64,000 nucleotides of DNA from Saccharopolyspora rectivirgula DSM 43747 (GCF_000497205.1 NZ_AYJW01000007.1:26044-90043), one strand, 5' to 3'. Positions 24,161 through 33,755 are shown, counted from the stretch's first letter. Numbers and translations are program-made. The notes: generated by a model not told the origin, from the sequence alone.

Positions 24161-26917
24161 GTGGCTGGGTCGACACGGACGAAGAAGAGCGGCGGTACCG
24201 GCCGAGCTTCGGGGTCCCAGAACGGGACCGGTTCCGGAGCCCGGCGGCTGGTGATCGTCGAATCACCCGCGAAAGCGCGCAAGATCGCTTCGTTCCTCGG
24301 GCCCGGCTACGTGGTGGAGTCCTCCCGGGGGCACATCCGCGACCTGCCGCGGGGCGCTGCCGATGTGCCGGCGAAGTACAAGGGCCAGGCGTGGGCCCGG
24401 CTCGGTGTCGACGTCAACAACAACTTCGAACCGCTGTACTTGGTGACCCCGGACAAGAAGGCCACGGTTACCGAGCTGAAGGACGCGCTCAAAGAGGCCG
24501 ACGAGCTCTACCTCGCCACGGACGGTGACCGCGAAGGCGAGGCGATCGCCTGGCACCTGCTGGAGACCCTCAAGCCCAAGGTCCCGGTTCGGCGCATGGT
24601 GTTCCACGAGATCACCGAGTCGGCCATCCGGGCCGCCGCCGAGCAGCCCCGGGACCTCGACCTGTCCCTGGTGGACGCTCAGGAGACCCGGCGCATCCTC
24701 GACCGCCTGTACGGGTACGAGATCAGCCCGGTGCTGTGGAAGAAGGTCATGCCGAAGCTGTCGGCCGGCCGGGTGCAGTCGGTGGCGACCCGCATCGTGG
24801 TGGAGCGCGAGCGGGAGCGGATGCGCTTCGTGTCCGCCGAGTACTGGGACATCGCGGCCACCATGGACGCCGGGCAGCAGGCCGAGCCGCGCCAGTTCAG
24901 CGCCAGGCTGGTCAGCGTGGACGGCGCCAAGCTGGCCACCGGGCGGGACTTCGGTCCCGACGGGCGGTTGAAGAACGACGACGTGCTGCTGCTGAACGAG
25001 GCGGAGGCGCAGCGGCTGGCGCAGGCGCTCACCGGTGCCCAGCTGCGGGTCTCCAGCGTCGAGGAGAAGCCCTACACCCGCCGGCCGTACGCGCCGTTCA
25101 TGACTTCCACGCTGCAGCAGGAGGCCGGCCGGAAGCTGCGGTTCTCCGCGGACCGGACGATGCGCACCGCGCAGCGGCTGTACGAGAACGGCTACATCAC
25201 CTACATGCGGACCGACTCCACCACGCTGTCGGAAACCGCGATCGCGGCGGCCCGCTCGCAGGCCCGGGAGCTGTACGGGGACGAGTACCTCTCCCCGCAG
25301 CCCAGGCAGTACAACCGCAAGGTCAAGAACGCGCAGGAAGCGCACGAGGCGATCCGCCCGGCCGGGGAGACCTTCCGCACCCCCGGCGAGGTGGCCGCGG
25401 AACTCGACTCGGACGCCTACAAGCTCTACGAGCTGATCTGGCAGCGCACCATCGCTTCCCAGATGGCCGATGCGAAGGGCACCACCCTGTCGGTGCGGAT
25501 CGTCGGGTCCGCCAGCAGCGGGGAGGAGTGCACGTTCGCGGCGTCCGGTCGGACGATCACCTTCCCCGGTTTCCTCAAGGCCTACGTGGAGTCGGTGGAC
25601 AGCGAGGCCGGTGGGGTCGCCGACGACGCGGAGAAGCGGCTGCCCCAGTTGGCCCAGGGGCAGGAGGTGACGGCGCCGGAGCTGGTGCCGGACGGGCACA
25701 GCACCAACCCGCCGCCGCGCTACACCGAGGCCAGCCTGGTCAAGACCCTGGAGGAGCTGGGGATCGGCCGGCCTTCCACCTACGCCTCGATCATCAGCAC
25801 CATCCAGGAACGCGGCTACGTGTGGCGGAAGGGCTCGGCGCTGGTGCCGTCCTGGGTCGCCTTCGCCGTGGTCGGTCTGCTCGAGAAGCACTTCGGCCGG
25901 CTGGTCGACTACGACTTCACCGCTGCCCTGGAAGACGAACTGGACCGGATCGCCGAGGGCCGGCAGGAACGCACCCGCTGGTTGAACGGCTTCTACTTCG
26001 GCGGCGAAGTCGGTCCGGGCGGTTCGGTCGGCCGGGCCGGCGGGTTGAAGAAGCTCGTCGGATCCGGGGTGGAGGAGATCGACGCGCGGGAGATCAACTC
26101 CATCCCGATGTTCGAGGACGACAACGGGAACATGGTCTACGTCCGGGTGGGCCGCTACGGGCCTTACCTGGAGCGCACCGTGGACGGCGCCTCGCAGCGG
26201 GCGAACCTGCCGGAGGACCTGCCGCCGGACGAGCTGACCAAGGAGATCGCGGACAAGCTGTTCGCCACCCCGATGGAGGGCCGTAGCCTGGGGGTGGACC
26301 CGGAAACCGGGCACGAGATCGTGGCCAAGGAAGGCAGGTTCGGGCCGTACGTGACCGAGGTGCTGCCGGAGGGCGTCAAGGGCAAGCCGCGCACCGCGAG
26401 CTTGTTCAAGTCGATGTCGCTGGACACCGTCACCCTGGAGGACGCGCTGCGGCTGCTGTCCCTGCCCCGGGTGGTCGGGGTGGACCCGGACACCGGGGAG
26501 GAGATCACCGCCCAGAACGGCCGCTACGGGCCGTACTTGAAGCGCGGCAGCGATTCCCGCTCCCTGGAGACCGAGGAGCAGATCTTCACGATCACCTTGG
26601 AGGAGGCGCGGCAGCTGTACGCGCAGCCGAAGCAGCGCTCCCGCCGGGCACCTGCCGCCCCGCTGCGGGAGCTCGGGGAGTCGCCGGAGAACGGCAAGCC
26701 GGTGGTCATCAAGGACGGCCGCTGGGGCCCGTACGTGACGGACGGGGAGATCAACGCCTCGCTGCGCAAGGGCGACTCGGTCGAGTCGATGACGCTGGAG
26801 CGGGCCTTGGAGCTGATCGCCGAGCGCCGGGCGAAAGCTCCCGCGAAGAAAAAGAAGACGACCAAGAAGAGCTCCTCGGCCAAGAGCAAGAAGAACGCGA
26901 GTTCTTCGGCCTCGTGA
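24161..26917 (+). CDS. topA: DNA topoisomerase I
   Basis: Type IA topoisomerase that relaxes negative supercoils; 918 residues. The TOPRIM domain has VIVESPAKARKI (about 30-41) and the acidic triad DGDREGEA; the active-site Tyr is in NGYITYMRTDSTTLS. Instead of zinc fingers the C-terminus has repeated TopoI-C domains, each marked by GRYGPYLER, GRFGPYVTE, GRYGPYLKR and GRWGPYVTD, then a Lys/Ser-rich tail (PAKKKKTTKKSSSAKSKKN), as is usual in actinobacteria, where the tail aids processivity. The start is GTG 24161. holB follows after 58 bases. Confidence 0.97.
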   Translation: MAGSTRTKKSGGTGRASGSQNGTGSGARRLVIVESPAKARKIASFLGPGYVVESSRGHIRDLPRGAADVPAKYKGQAWARLGVDVNNNFEPLYLVTPDKKATVTELKDALKEADELYLATDGDREGEAIAWHLLETLKPKVPVRRMVFHEITESAIRAAAEQPRDLDLSLVDAQETRRILDRLYGYEISPVLWKKVMPKLSAGRVQSVATRIVVERERERMRFVSAEYWDIAATMDAGQQAEPRQFSARLVSVDGAKLATGRDFGPDGRLKNDDVLLLNEAEAQRLAQALTGAQLRVSSVEEKPYTRRPYAPFMTSTLQQEAGRKLRFSADRTMRTAQRLYENGYITYMRTDSTTLSETAIAAARSQARELYGDEYLSPQPRQYNRKVKNAQEAHEAIRPAGETFRTPGEVAAELDSDAYKLYELIWQRTIASQMADAKGTTLSVRIVGSASSGEECTFAASGRTITFPGFLKAYVESVDSEAGGVADDAEKRLPQLAQGQEVTAPELVPDGHSTNPPPRYTEASLVKTLEELGIGRPSTYASIISTIQERGYVWRKGSALVPSWVAFAVVGLLEKHFGRLVDYDFTAALEDELDRIAEGRQERTRWLNGFYFGGEVGPGGSVGRAGGLKKLVGSGVEEIDAREINSIPMFEDDNGNMVYVRVGRYGPYLERTVDGASQRANLPEDLPPDELTKEIADKLFATPMEGRSLGVDPETGHEIVAKEGRFGPYVTEVLPEGVKGKPRTASLFKSMSLDTVTLEDALRLLSLPRVVGVDPDTGEEITAQNGRYGPYLKRGSDSRSLETEEQIFTITLEEARQLYAQPKQRSRRAPAAPLRELGESPENGKPVVIKDGRWGPYVTDGEINASLRKGDSVESMTLERALELIAERRAKAPAKKKKTTKKSSSAKSKKNASSSAS

Positions 26918-26975
26918 CCCGGTTTCGCCCAACCCGGTCGGCGGGCCCGCGTAGCGGCGCACTGGAGGACGGATC

Positions 26976-28196
26976 ATGACCATCGCTCCGGAGATCAGCA
27001 AGACTGGGGTGTGGGCGGAGGTGATCGGCCAACCCGACGCGGTGCGGACCCTGCACCGCGCGGTGCTGGCGGCCAGGGCCCAGTCGCGCGGTGAACCGAC
27101 CCCGCCGGGCGCGATGACGCACTCCTGGCTGTTCACCGGCCCACCCGGTTCGGGGCGTTCGGTGGCGGCCCGGGCGTTCGCCGCGGCCCTGCAGTGCACC
27201 CACCCGGACCTGCCCGGCTGCGGCACGTGCTCCGCGTGCCGCACCGTGCTGGCCGGGACGCACGCGGACGTCCGGTTCGTGGTGCCGGAGGGGTTGTCGA
27301 TCCCGGTCGCCGAGATGCGGTCCCTGGTGCAGGCCTCGGCGCGGCGACCGAGCACCGGCAACTGGCGGATCGTCCTGATCGAGGACTCCGACCGGCTGAC
27401 CGAGGGCGCGTCCAACGCGCTGCTCAAAGCGGTCGAGGAACCGCCGGAGCGCACGGTGTTCCTGCTGTGCGCGCCGTCGGACCACCCGGCGGACGTGTCG
27501 GTGACGATCCGCTCCCGCTGCCGGCTGGTGCAGTTGCGCACCCCGCTGCCGGGGGCGATCGCCGAGGTGCTGCGGGAACGCGACGGGGTGGAGCCGCGGC
27601 TCGCCGATTGGGCTGCTTCGGTGTGCGGTGGGCACATCGGGCGCGCCCGCCGGTTGGCCACCGACGAGCAGGCCCGGGAGCGGCGGGAGTCGGTGCTGCG
27701 GATTCCCCGCGGGCTGCAGCGGTTTTCCGACGTCTTCACCGCGGCCAGCGGACTGGTCAAGCTCGCCGAGACCGAAGCCCAGGCGGCGAACGAGGAGCGG
27801 GACGAGGCGGAGAAGGAAGAGCTGAAGACAGCGCTGGGGGCGGGCGGGACCGGCAAGGGGACCGCGGCGGCCAATCGCGGCGCGAACGCGGCGTTGAAGG
27901 AGTTGGAGAAGCGGCAGAAGTCGCGGAACACCCGGCTGCAGCGGGACGTGCTCGACCTGGCGTTGGTCGACTTGGCGAACTTCTACCGGGACGTGCTGGT
28001 GGTGCGGTCGGGGGCGCAGGTGCCGCTCACCCACCCGGATTTCGAGCGCTCGATCCGGGCGGCGGCCCAGGAGTGGACCTCCGAGTCGACCCTGCGCCGG
28101 TTGACCGCGGTCCTGGAGTGCCGGAAAGCGCTCAACCGCAACGTGAAGCCGGTGGTCGCCCTGGAGGCGATGCTGGCCGAGCTCTATCGCGGTTGA
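26976..28196 (+). CDS. holB: DNA polymerase III delta-prime subunit
   Basis: A stator subunit of the clamp-loader complex at the replication fork; 406 residues. AAA+ domain with GPPGSGRS in place of a proper Walker A (Lys to Arg, normal for delta-prime, which does not hydrolyse ATP) and a Cys-rich zinc site CTHPDLPGCGTCSAC. IEDSDRLTEGASNALLKAVEEPP is the classic Walker B/sensor stretch; a Lys/Glu-rich insert lies at about 270-315. ATG 26976 follows GGAGGACGG. Its last 13 bases overlap the end of the convergent secreted-protein gene. Confidence 0.93.
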   Translation: MTIAPEISKTGVWAEVIGQPDAVRTLHRAVLAARAQSRGEPTPPGAMTHSWLFTGPPGSGRSVAARAFAAALQCTHPDLPGCGTCSACRTVLAGTHADVRFVVPEGLSIPVAEMRSLVQASARRPSTGNWRIVLIEDSDRLTEGASNALLKAVEEPPERTVFLLCAPSDHPADVSVTIRSRCRLVQLRTPLPGAIAEVLRERDGVEPRLADWAASVCGGHIGRARRLATDEQARERRESVLRIPRGLQRFSDVFTAASGLVKLAETEAQAANEERDEAEKEELKTALGAGGTGKGTAAANRGANAALKELEKRQKSRNTRLQRDVLDLALVDLANFYRDVLVVRSGAQVPLTHPDFERSIRAAAQEWTSESTLRRLTAVLECRKALNRNVKPVVALEAMLAELYRG

Positions 28197-29620
28197 TCGG
28201 TTCCCCGCTGACCGCTGCGCCGTCGCGGGGTGGCGGCGAGCAGCACCGCGCCGAGCAGCAGCAGTCCGGTGCCGGTCCAGAAGATCGGCACCGCGTGGTA
28301 CGCGCCGTTGGTGAGGGCGAGCTCGCCGGCGGCGGCTGGAACCGTGTCGTCCGGGTCAGCGGTGGCCTGGTCCGGGTTGGCGGCCGGGGTGCCGTCCTGC
28401 CGGCAGTCGACGCCACCTTCGGGGGCCAGAGCGTGGGCGACCTGCTCGCCGAACGTCATTTCCACCAGGGAAGTCGGGATGCCGAGGTGCTCGCCGTTGA
28501 GCAGCTTCAGGTCGAACAGCCGGGCGGTGCCGCGCACGTCGGTGCCGTCGATCTGCTTCTCGAGCTCCCCGATGCTCAGCCGGATGATGCCGAGGTCGAG
28601 GGCGGGCAGCGGTCCGTCGCCACCGAACGGCAGGTCCATGAACGGGTGTGCGGCGTCGAGCGTGCCGACTTCCTCGTCGCCGTGGAACACGCGCAGCACC
28701 GGCGCTGTGTACTCCACAGTGGAGGTTTCTGGATCGCCGGTGGCGGTGGCGGTCAACGTGGGCGCGCTGACCACCTCGATGCGGATCTCCTGCGGTGTGT
28801 TGGCGAACAGCTGCACACTGGCCAGCTGCAGTTTCGAAGTGGCTTGCACCGCTTTGTTCTGCTGGCCCGGCACGTCGACCAGTTCGATCTTGGAGTGGGC
28901 CTGCAGGGCGTCGGGCACGTGCAGGAGTGAGCCCTTCCCGTCGTCGGTGGGCGTGCCGCCGTCGAGCAGGCCGTTCAGGGTGCCCGCGGTGGGCAGGGAG
29001 TTCACCGCGGAGATGCTGCCCAGGGACAGGTTCGCGTCGGAGATCGGCTGCACGCAGGGGCCGAGCTGCTCGTCCCAGCGGGCGTGCACGCTCCCGGTCA
29101 GCCCGCTCAGCCGCAATCCCTTGTCGGTTTCGGGTGGGGTTCGCAGGCCGCTGGTCTCGGGTTCGGGGTGGTCGGGGAGCGCGGTTTGGGCGAGCACGCC
29201 GGGGGCGGGCAGTTGGGGCATCTGCCCGAACAGCGCGACGCCGACCGGGGAGGTTTCGGCGATCGCCCGCTCCTGGGCGAAGTAGGCGGTGGAGTTGGCC
29301 TGGGCGATGGCCCGGCCCAGTCCGAATTCGGCGACGGCTTGCTTGGGCAGTTGGTCGTCGTACTCGGGGTCGTCGAACTTCGAGCCGGGGGGCACGGTGC
29401 CGGGGAGCACGCGCACCACGCCGATCAGCGTGCCGGCGTCGGCCACCACCGGACCGGGAGCGGGGGTAGGTTGGCTGGCGGGAGGTTGCTCGGGGTCCCG
29501 GGGTACTGGGATCGGGGTGCTCGGAGTGGGGTACTCCTGGGCTTGAGCGCCGGGCGCCGCGAGTCCTGCCACGGTCAACGACACAGCAGCGCACAGGGCG
29601 AGGCGGCGTATCGCTCGCAT
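28184..29620 (-). CDS. Secreted, C-terminally membrane-anchored protein of unknown function
   Basis: A 478-residue exported protein: signal peptide MRAIRRLALCAAVSLTVAGL...AQA, a Pro-rich stretch (PTPSTPIPVPRDPEQPP, residues 31-60), a large central domain predicted mainly beta (about 65-420) with isolated Cys (GPCVQPI, GVDCRQDG), then a C-terminal hydrophobic helix (PIFWTGTGLLLLGAVLLAA) and a basic end. ATG 29620 has GGGAGGAAA upstream. No sortase motif or known domain is recognised. It may be a wall- or membrane-linked surface protein peculiar to this group of actinomycetes; that is inference. Confidence 0.75.
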   Translation of the reverse strand: MRAIRRLALCAAVSLTVAGLAAPGAQAQEYPTPSTPIPVPRDPEQPPASQPTPAPGPVVADAGTLIGVVRVLPGTVPPGSKFDDPEYDDQLPKQAVAEFGLGRAIAQANSTAYFAQERAIAETSPVGVALFGQMPQLPAPGVLAQTALPDHPEPETSGLRTPPETDKGLRLSGLTGSVHARWDEQLGPCVQPISDANLSLGSISAVNSLPTAGTLNGLLDGGTPTDDGKGSLLHVPDALQAHSKIELVDVPGQQNKAVQATSKLQLASVQLFANTPQEIRIEVVSAPTLTATATGDPETSTVEYTAPVLRVFHGDEEVGTLDAAHPFMDLPFGGDGPLPALDLGIIRLSIGELEKQIDGTDVRGTARLFDLKLLNGEHLGIPTSLVEMTFGEQVAHALAPEGGVDCRQDGTPAANPDQATADPDDTVPAAAGELALTNGAYHAVPIFWTGTGLLLLGAVLLAATPRRRSGQRGTDQPR

Positions 29621-29795
29621 CCGGTTTCCTCCCGGCCGCGCAGTCGCAGTGACTGGTGTCAGGTGATCAGTGACTGGTGTCACGCTTGTTGCTAACGACG
29701 ATTCGTGAGGCGGGTAACGGTCGTTCTGCCGCCCGCTGCCGGTGAGGGGTGGTGCACCGGTGCAGCGGGGCGCCCGGTACACTTGGTTGCGCACT

Positions 29796-29869
29796 GCCGC
29801 CTTAGCTCAGTCGGCCAGAGCGACGCACTCGTAATGCGTAGGTCGAGGGTTCGATTCCCTCAGGCGGCT
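29796..29869 (+). tRNA. tRNA-Thr (anticodon CGT)
   Basis: A 74-base cloverleaf. The acceptor stem GCCGCCT (29796-29802) pairs with AGGCGGC (29862-29868). The anticodon stem ACGCA/TGCGT encloses loop CTCGTAA with anticodon CGT at 29830-29832. The T arm contains GGTTCGATTCC. The 3' CCA is not encoded. A Thr tRNA next to holB also occurs in mycobacteria. Confidence 0.97.
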
Positions 29870-29892
29870 CAGTTGCGGAGCATTCCGCTGAC

Positions 29893-29935
29893 CCGCGGCG
29901 GGAGGCGAGATCGAGGGTCTCGGCTCCCGCCGCGG
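29893..29935 (+). terminator. Terminator after tRNA-Thr
   Basis: CCGCGGCGGGAG (29893-29904) pairs perfectly with CTCCCGCCGCGG (29924-29935); an inner CGAGA/TCTCG extends the stem. GTTTT follows 5 bases later. It is 24 bases beyond the tRNA. Confidence 0.75.
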
Positions 29936-31755
29936 AGTCGTTTTCGGGACCTGAACACCGCCGGCCGCTGCGGTTCGAGTTCCGCACCTCCTCGGCTTCG
30001 CCCCGGTTGCCGGGTGCGGGCATTCGTCCGGGGTGATGGTCCTGGGCGACGCAGCACCCCGCTGCGCCATCCGGGCATCGCGCAGCAGTGCTTCGGTGGT
30101 GGCTCGCGCTTGCTGCGGCTGCGAGCACCGCAGGGTGCGGACCGCGCACGCCGCTCCGAACGCGGCCCCACGGGCGATGGCGCACGCGGTTCCAACGAGG
30201 ACGACGATCGTCCACCGAATCCCTTGCACTGCAGGGCAGTCGTTGAGCCCGCTCCAGCTGGAGCCCCGCGCGGCGGTGGACGTGGCGCTCGGGTTGCCCC
30301 GATCAGCGCCGTCGGTGGGGCGAGTCCATCCGTCCTGCCGGATTCGGAACCCAACGGCGTTCCGGAGCCGCATGCGGTCTTGGTCTCCACTGCGCGGACC
30401 GGATTTCCTCGCTTGTCGAACATGGCCAGACCGCTGTGATCGTTCTCCGCCTGGCCGACCGGAACCTCGCGCCACCGTGCGCGCCAGGCAACGGGAACGT
30501 CGATCCGGAACGGGGGACGGTCGACTCCCGGGAGGGCGACCGAGGGCGAACTGACGTGCTCGTGCGCTCGGGAAAGGAGCTCGCTCGACTCGGCATCGAC
30601 TTCGCGCCAGGAGCCTCGAGGATTTCGGCCGATCCGGTTTTGAATGAATCGTCGAAGGACTGTACCAGCGCAGGGTGCGCCATTCCCGAACACTGGCGCG
30701 TTGTTCGGTGCAAACCGAATCACGAGCACTGCTTTTTCTGCAATTGGTCACTGGGACTGCGGGCCAGCTGCCAGTGCGACGACCGGGAAGGAGCTGGCGG
30801 CATTCGAGCAGTGCGCGATGTCGACCACTGGTATCGACGCTAATGCCATTGCCAGACCCGTGGTGGAATGTCCCGGGGAAACCTTTCCTTTCCAAATCAT
30901 CGCTTTCCTCGTCGGCGCAGCTGCGGTGGCAAAGGAATCGATGCGCGCCTGATGACGTCCATGGCGATGGCGGAAGTTCCTGGACTTGCCTCCATTCGCA
31001 GCAGGTGCGGCGACGGTTGGCGGTTCCTCGCTCGCGCTGGATCGCTGGGAAGGCTTTTTCCGCCGCATCTGCCAACAACAGAGGGGGCACCATCTCGCGC
31101 CGATTCCCAGGGGCGTTGGTTGCTCGCTCCGCATCCGGGCTTCGGAAGCGGAGAGCTGGCGGGAAAGCGCTCGCGCCGGCGCTTTGCGACCGACGTGGGG
31201 GGCGCTGGGCTGGGTGGCTCCGCCGCCAGGTGCACGAGGTGGGACGCGGTGACGCTGTTGCCGTGCAGTACCAGCCGGGGCCGCTGGTCGGGCAGCTGCG
31301 CGCAGCGGTGCTCGGTCTTCTCGGCGAGAGGGCCGGGCACCGGAGCACTGGCTGTTGCCGGGTGGGCGGTGTGCTCGCGCAGGCCGAACGCGCCGGGCCG
31401 ATGATTTTTCGTCATCTCGTCGGGCAGTTGTTGCGTCCGGCAGTCCGAACGGGTATTTAACCCATTGGCAATTGTGTTCCGGCTCGCTTTCGAAAAGTAA
31501 GAAAAGGCTTGGCAAACATTCTTTAGGCCAGGCTGACCTTGCTTGTAATCGGTGTTGCGCGGGCGTAGAAAGGTACGTCGAAGGCGTTCGCACCCTTCGG
31601 GGACCGAATTGAACACCGGGGGTGCTGCGCAGCATTGTGCGAGGAACTTGGACCGAGAACGGGTCAACGCTGAACGCGGCGCTGCTGGCTTTTCAGGAAC
31701 AGCAACGGCATCGGGGAGTTTCCGGTTCCCGGCGTTGCGCGAAAGAGGGATCGAA
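29936..31755. other. Long region without a convincing gene (tRNA-Thr to VIT1 gene)
   Basis: About 1.8 kb. Long frames are open on both strands, but they are rich in Arg/Ser/Pro/Cys, lack ribosome sites and show no domain, which is how shadow frames look in high-GC DNA. The one hint of coding is on the minus strand from GTG 30229, where QGIRWTIVVLVGTACAIARG reads like a membrane helix followed by a helical region (to about 30100). The frame then runs on into the tRNA, so it is not accepted as a gene. An IdeR-like box is at 31523-31541. The region may hold decayed genes, unrecognised RNAs or a lost insertion. Confidence 0.55.
31523..31541 (+). promoter_or_regulatory. IdeR/DmdR-like iron box upstream of the VIT1-type gene
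   Basis: TTAGGCCAGGCTGACCTTG matches 15 of 19 positions of the actinobacterial iron-box consensus TTAGGTTAGGCTAACCTAA and keeps its dyad centre. It lies 214 bases before the chosen start, so a long leader or an upstream promoter is implied. IdeR control of an iron-handling transporter is the inferred meaning. Confidence 0.65.
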
Positions 31756-32478
31756 TTGTCTGTGGAGATTGCCGGACAGGAGTTCGCCGCGGAGAAGGAG
31801 AGCGGTCGGCTCGCGAGCCGGCTGAACTGGCTCCGCGCCGGTGTGTTGGGGGCGAACGACGGGATCGTGTCGACCGCGGGCATCGTGGTCGGTGTCGCCG
31901 GCGCCACCATGGACGATGTCGCGCTGCTGACCGCCGGGGTCGCCGGGATCATCGCCGGCGCGATGTCCATGGCGGTCGGCGAGTACGTTTCCGTGTCCAG
32001 CCAACGGGATTCCGAGCGCGCGGAGCTGGCGCTCAAGCAGGCCGAACTGGACGAGGATCCGCAGCGGGGGATCGAAGAGCTCACCGACCTGGTGCAAGAG
32101 CAGGGGATCGACCGCGAGCTCGCCCGCAAGGTGGCCGTGCAGTTGAGCGAACGGGATTCGCTGGCCGCGCACGCGCGGTACCAGCTCGGCATCGACCCGG
32201 ACGAGCTCACCAACCCCTGGCACGCGGCGTTCGCTTCGATGCTGTCCTTCGTGCTGGGGGCGGTGATCCCGCTGATCGCCATCCTGGCCGCCCCGGACGA
32301 GGTGGCCGTGCCGGTGACCGCGCTGGCGGTGGTGATCGCGCTGAGCCTCACCGGTTCGGTGTCGGCGCACCTGGGCAAGGCGCCGAAGGTGCGGGCGACG
32401 TTGCGCAACATCGGTGGCGGCCTGCTCGCCATGGCGATCACCTACGCGGTCGGGACCCTGCTCGGGGTGCACATCTGA
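31756..32478 (+). CDS. VIT1/CCC1-family iron or manganese transporter
   Basis: A 240-residue membrane protein of the vacuolar iron transporter family, which moves Fe2+/Mn2+ out of the cytosol. Helix 1 NDGIVSTAGIVVGVAGA and helix 2 GIIAGAMSMAVGEYVSVSSQ are the family signature. A charged cytoplasmic insert rich in Glu (about 85-150) is the usual metal-binding spur, followed by three more helices (WHAAFASMLSFVLGAVIPLI; TALAVVIALSLTG; GLLAMAITYAVGTLL). The start is TTG 31756 with AAAGAGGGA upstream. An upstream iron box suggests IdeR control. Confidence 0.9.
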   Translation: MSVEIAGQEFAAEKESGRLASRLNWLRAGVLGANDGIVSTAGIVVGVAGATMDDVALLTAGVAGIIAGAMSMAVGEYVSVSSQRDSERAELALKQAELDEDPQRGIEELTDLVQEQGIDRELARKVAVQLSERDSLAAHARYQLGIDPDELTNPWHAAFASMLSFVLGAVIPLIAILAAPDEVAVPVTALAVVIALSLTGSVSAHLGKAPKVRATLRNIGGGLLAMAITYAVGTLLGVHI

Positions 32479-32749
32479 GGTGGGCACCGCGAGGAGTGCC
32501 GAAGGTCACGAAGGCGCGCTCGTCCGCGGGGTTCTGCGGGAGGGATGACCGAGGCGGGTGAAGGGTGCGAGGTGCCTGCACCTGGGCGGATCCCCGTGCT
32601 GGCGGCGGGTTGCGCGGTGGAGTCCGAAGTGGATTCCCGGTGGTCGGGGCGCCGGGTGCCGCCGCGCGCACTGCGACGGCAGCGGGGCCGCTGGTCGGGA
32701 ACGCGATCGTGCTGGAATACCGCCTCGTGGTGCGGCGGTTGCTCCTGGC

Positions 32750-33679
32750 ATGAAGGTCATCGGAGTAACTGAGTTCGGCGGTCCCGAGAAGCTCGGCCCC
32801 CACGAGGTCCCCGAGCCGCACGCCGGTCCGGGTGAGGTGCGGATCCGGGTGCACGCGGCGGCGGTGAGCCCCACCGACACGCACATGCGCATCGGCGATT
32901 ACCCGGTCACCGGTGAGCCGCCGTACGTTCCCGGTATGGATGCCGCCGGAGTGGTGGACGAGGTCGGCGAGGGCTGTCCTTGGCAGGTCGGGGACAAGCT
33001 GATGGCGATCGCCCTGCCGGTGGGCGGCAAGCACGGCGGTGGCTACGTGGAGAAATTGGTGGGCCCGTGGCGGTCGATGGCTCGGATCCCCGAAGGGGTG
33101 GATTTCGCGGCCGCTTCCACCTTGCCGATGAACGGTCTCACCGCTTACCAGGCGCTGGAGAAGCTCGACCTCTCCCCGGGCCAGACGCTGGCGGTGACCG
33201 GTGCGGCCGGCACCCTCGGTGGCTACGTGGTCCAGCTGGCCAAGCACCGGGGCTTGACGGTGGTGGCCGATGCGGCGGAGAAGGACCGCGAGCTCGTGGC
33301 CTCTTTCGGGGCGGACCACATCGTGCCGCGCGGTGACGACGTGGCCAGCCGGATCCGGGAGATCTACCCCGACGGGGTGGACGGCCTGGTGGACGGATCG
33401 GTGCAGAACGAGCTGGTCGTGCCGGCGGTGCGGGACGGTGGCGGTTTCGCGACCGTGCGCTTCTGGTCCGGCCCGGTGGACCGGGGGATCAAGCTGCACA
33501 AGGTGCTGGTGGCGCAGGAGTACGAGTCCCACGAGAAGCTCGACGAGCTGCGCAAGCTGGTCGAGGAGGGGGTCATCACGCTCCGGGTGGCCGACACGAT
33601 TCCGGCTGACAACGCCGCCGAGGCGCACCGCAGGTTGGCTGCCGGCGGTGTGCGCGGTCGTTTGGTGCTGACCTTCTGA
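32750..33679 (+). CDS. Zinc-independent quinone oxidoreductase-like MDR enzyme
   Basis: A 309-residue medium-chain dehydrogenase/reductase. GroES-like N-terminal domain (GPGEVRIRVHAAAVSPTDT; YVPGMDAAGVVDEVG), then a Rossmann NAD(P)H site AAGTLGGYVVQLAKH (about 149-163). The structural-zinc Cys set is absent, as in QOR-type enzymes. It reduces quinones or enones with NADPH; the true substrate is unknown. ATG 32750 lacks a strong ribosome site (GTTGCTCCTGGC precedes it). It stands alone between the VIT1 gene (271-base gap with nothing recognisable) and a terminator. Confidence 0.87.
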   Translation: MKVIGVTEFGGPEKLGPHEVPEPHAGPGEVRIRVHAAAVSPTDTHMRIGDYPVTGEPPYVPGMDAAGVVDEVGEGCPWQVGDKLMAIALPVGGKHGGGYVEKLVGPWRSMARIPEGVDFAAASTLPMNGLTAYQALEKLDLSPGQTLAVTGAAGTLGGYVVQLAKHRGLTVVADAAEKDRELVASFGADHIVPRGDDVASRIREIYPDGVDGLVDGSVQNELVVPAVRDGGGFATVRFWSGPVDRGIKLHKVLVAQEYESHEKLDELRKLVEEGVITLRVADTIPADNAAEAHRRLAAGGVRGRLVLTF

Positions 33680-33713
33680 TGCGCTGGGGCGAGCAGGTCT
33701 CGCCCGTCGTTCG

Positions 33714-33755
33714 CGTGCTGCCGGTCCGGGAGGGCGTCGCCGGGCCGGCAGCACG
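33714..33755 (+). terminator. Hairpin terminator after the oxidoreductase
   Basis: CGTGCTGCCGG (33714-33724) pairs perfectly with CCGGCAGCACG (33745-33755) around a 20-base loop, 34 bases after the stop. Confidence 0.65.

Noticed and set aside
27100..27180. Walker A of HolB with Arg instead of Lys as a damaged site
   Set aside because: Delta-prime subunits normally lack a working P-loop, so this is not unusual.
24263..27931. A 1222-codon minus-strand open frame across topA and holB
   Set aside because: It is the shadow of two certain genes in high-GC DNA; no domain or ribosome site.
29807..31348. A 513-codon minus-strand frame running into the tRNA
   Set aside because: It crosses the tRNA and its terminator, is Arg/Ser/Pro-rich and has no recognisable domain, apart from one helix-like segment noted separately.
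29796..31755. Attachment-site duplication of the tRNA-Thr 3' end
   Set aside because: I found no second copy of the T-arm/acceptor sequence downstream in the window, and no integrase gene.
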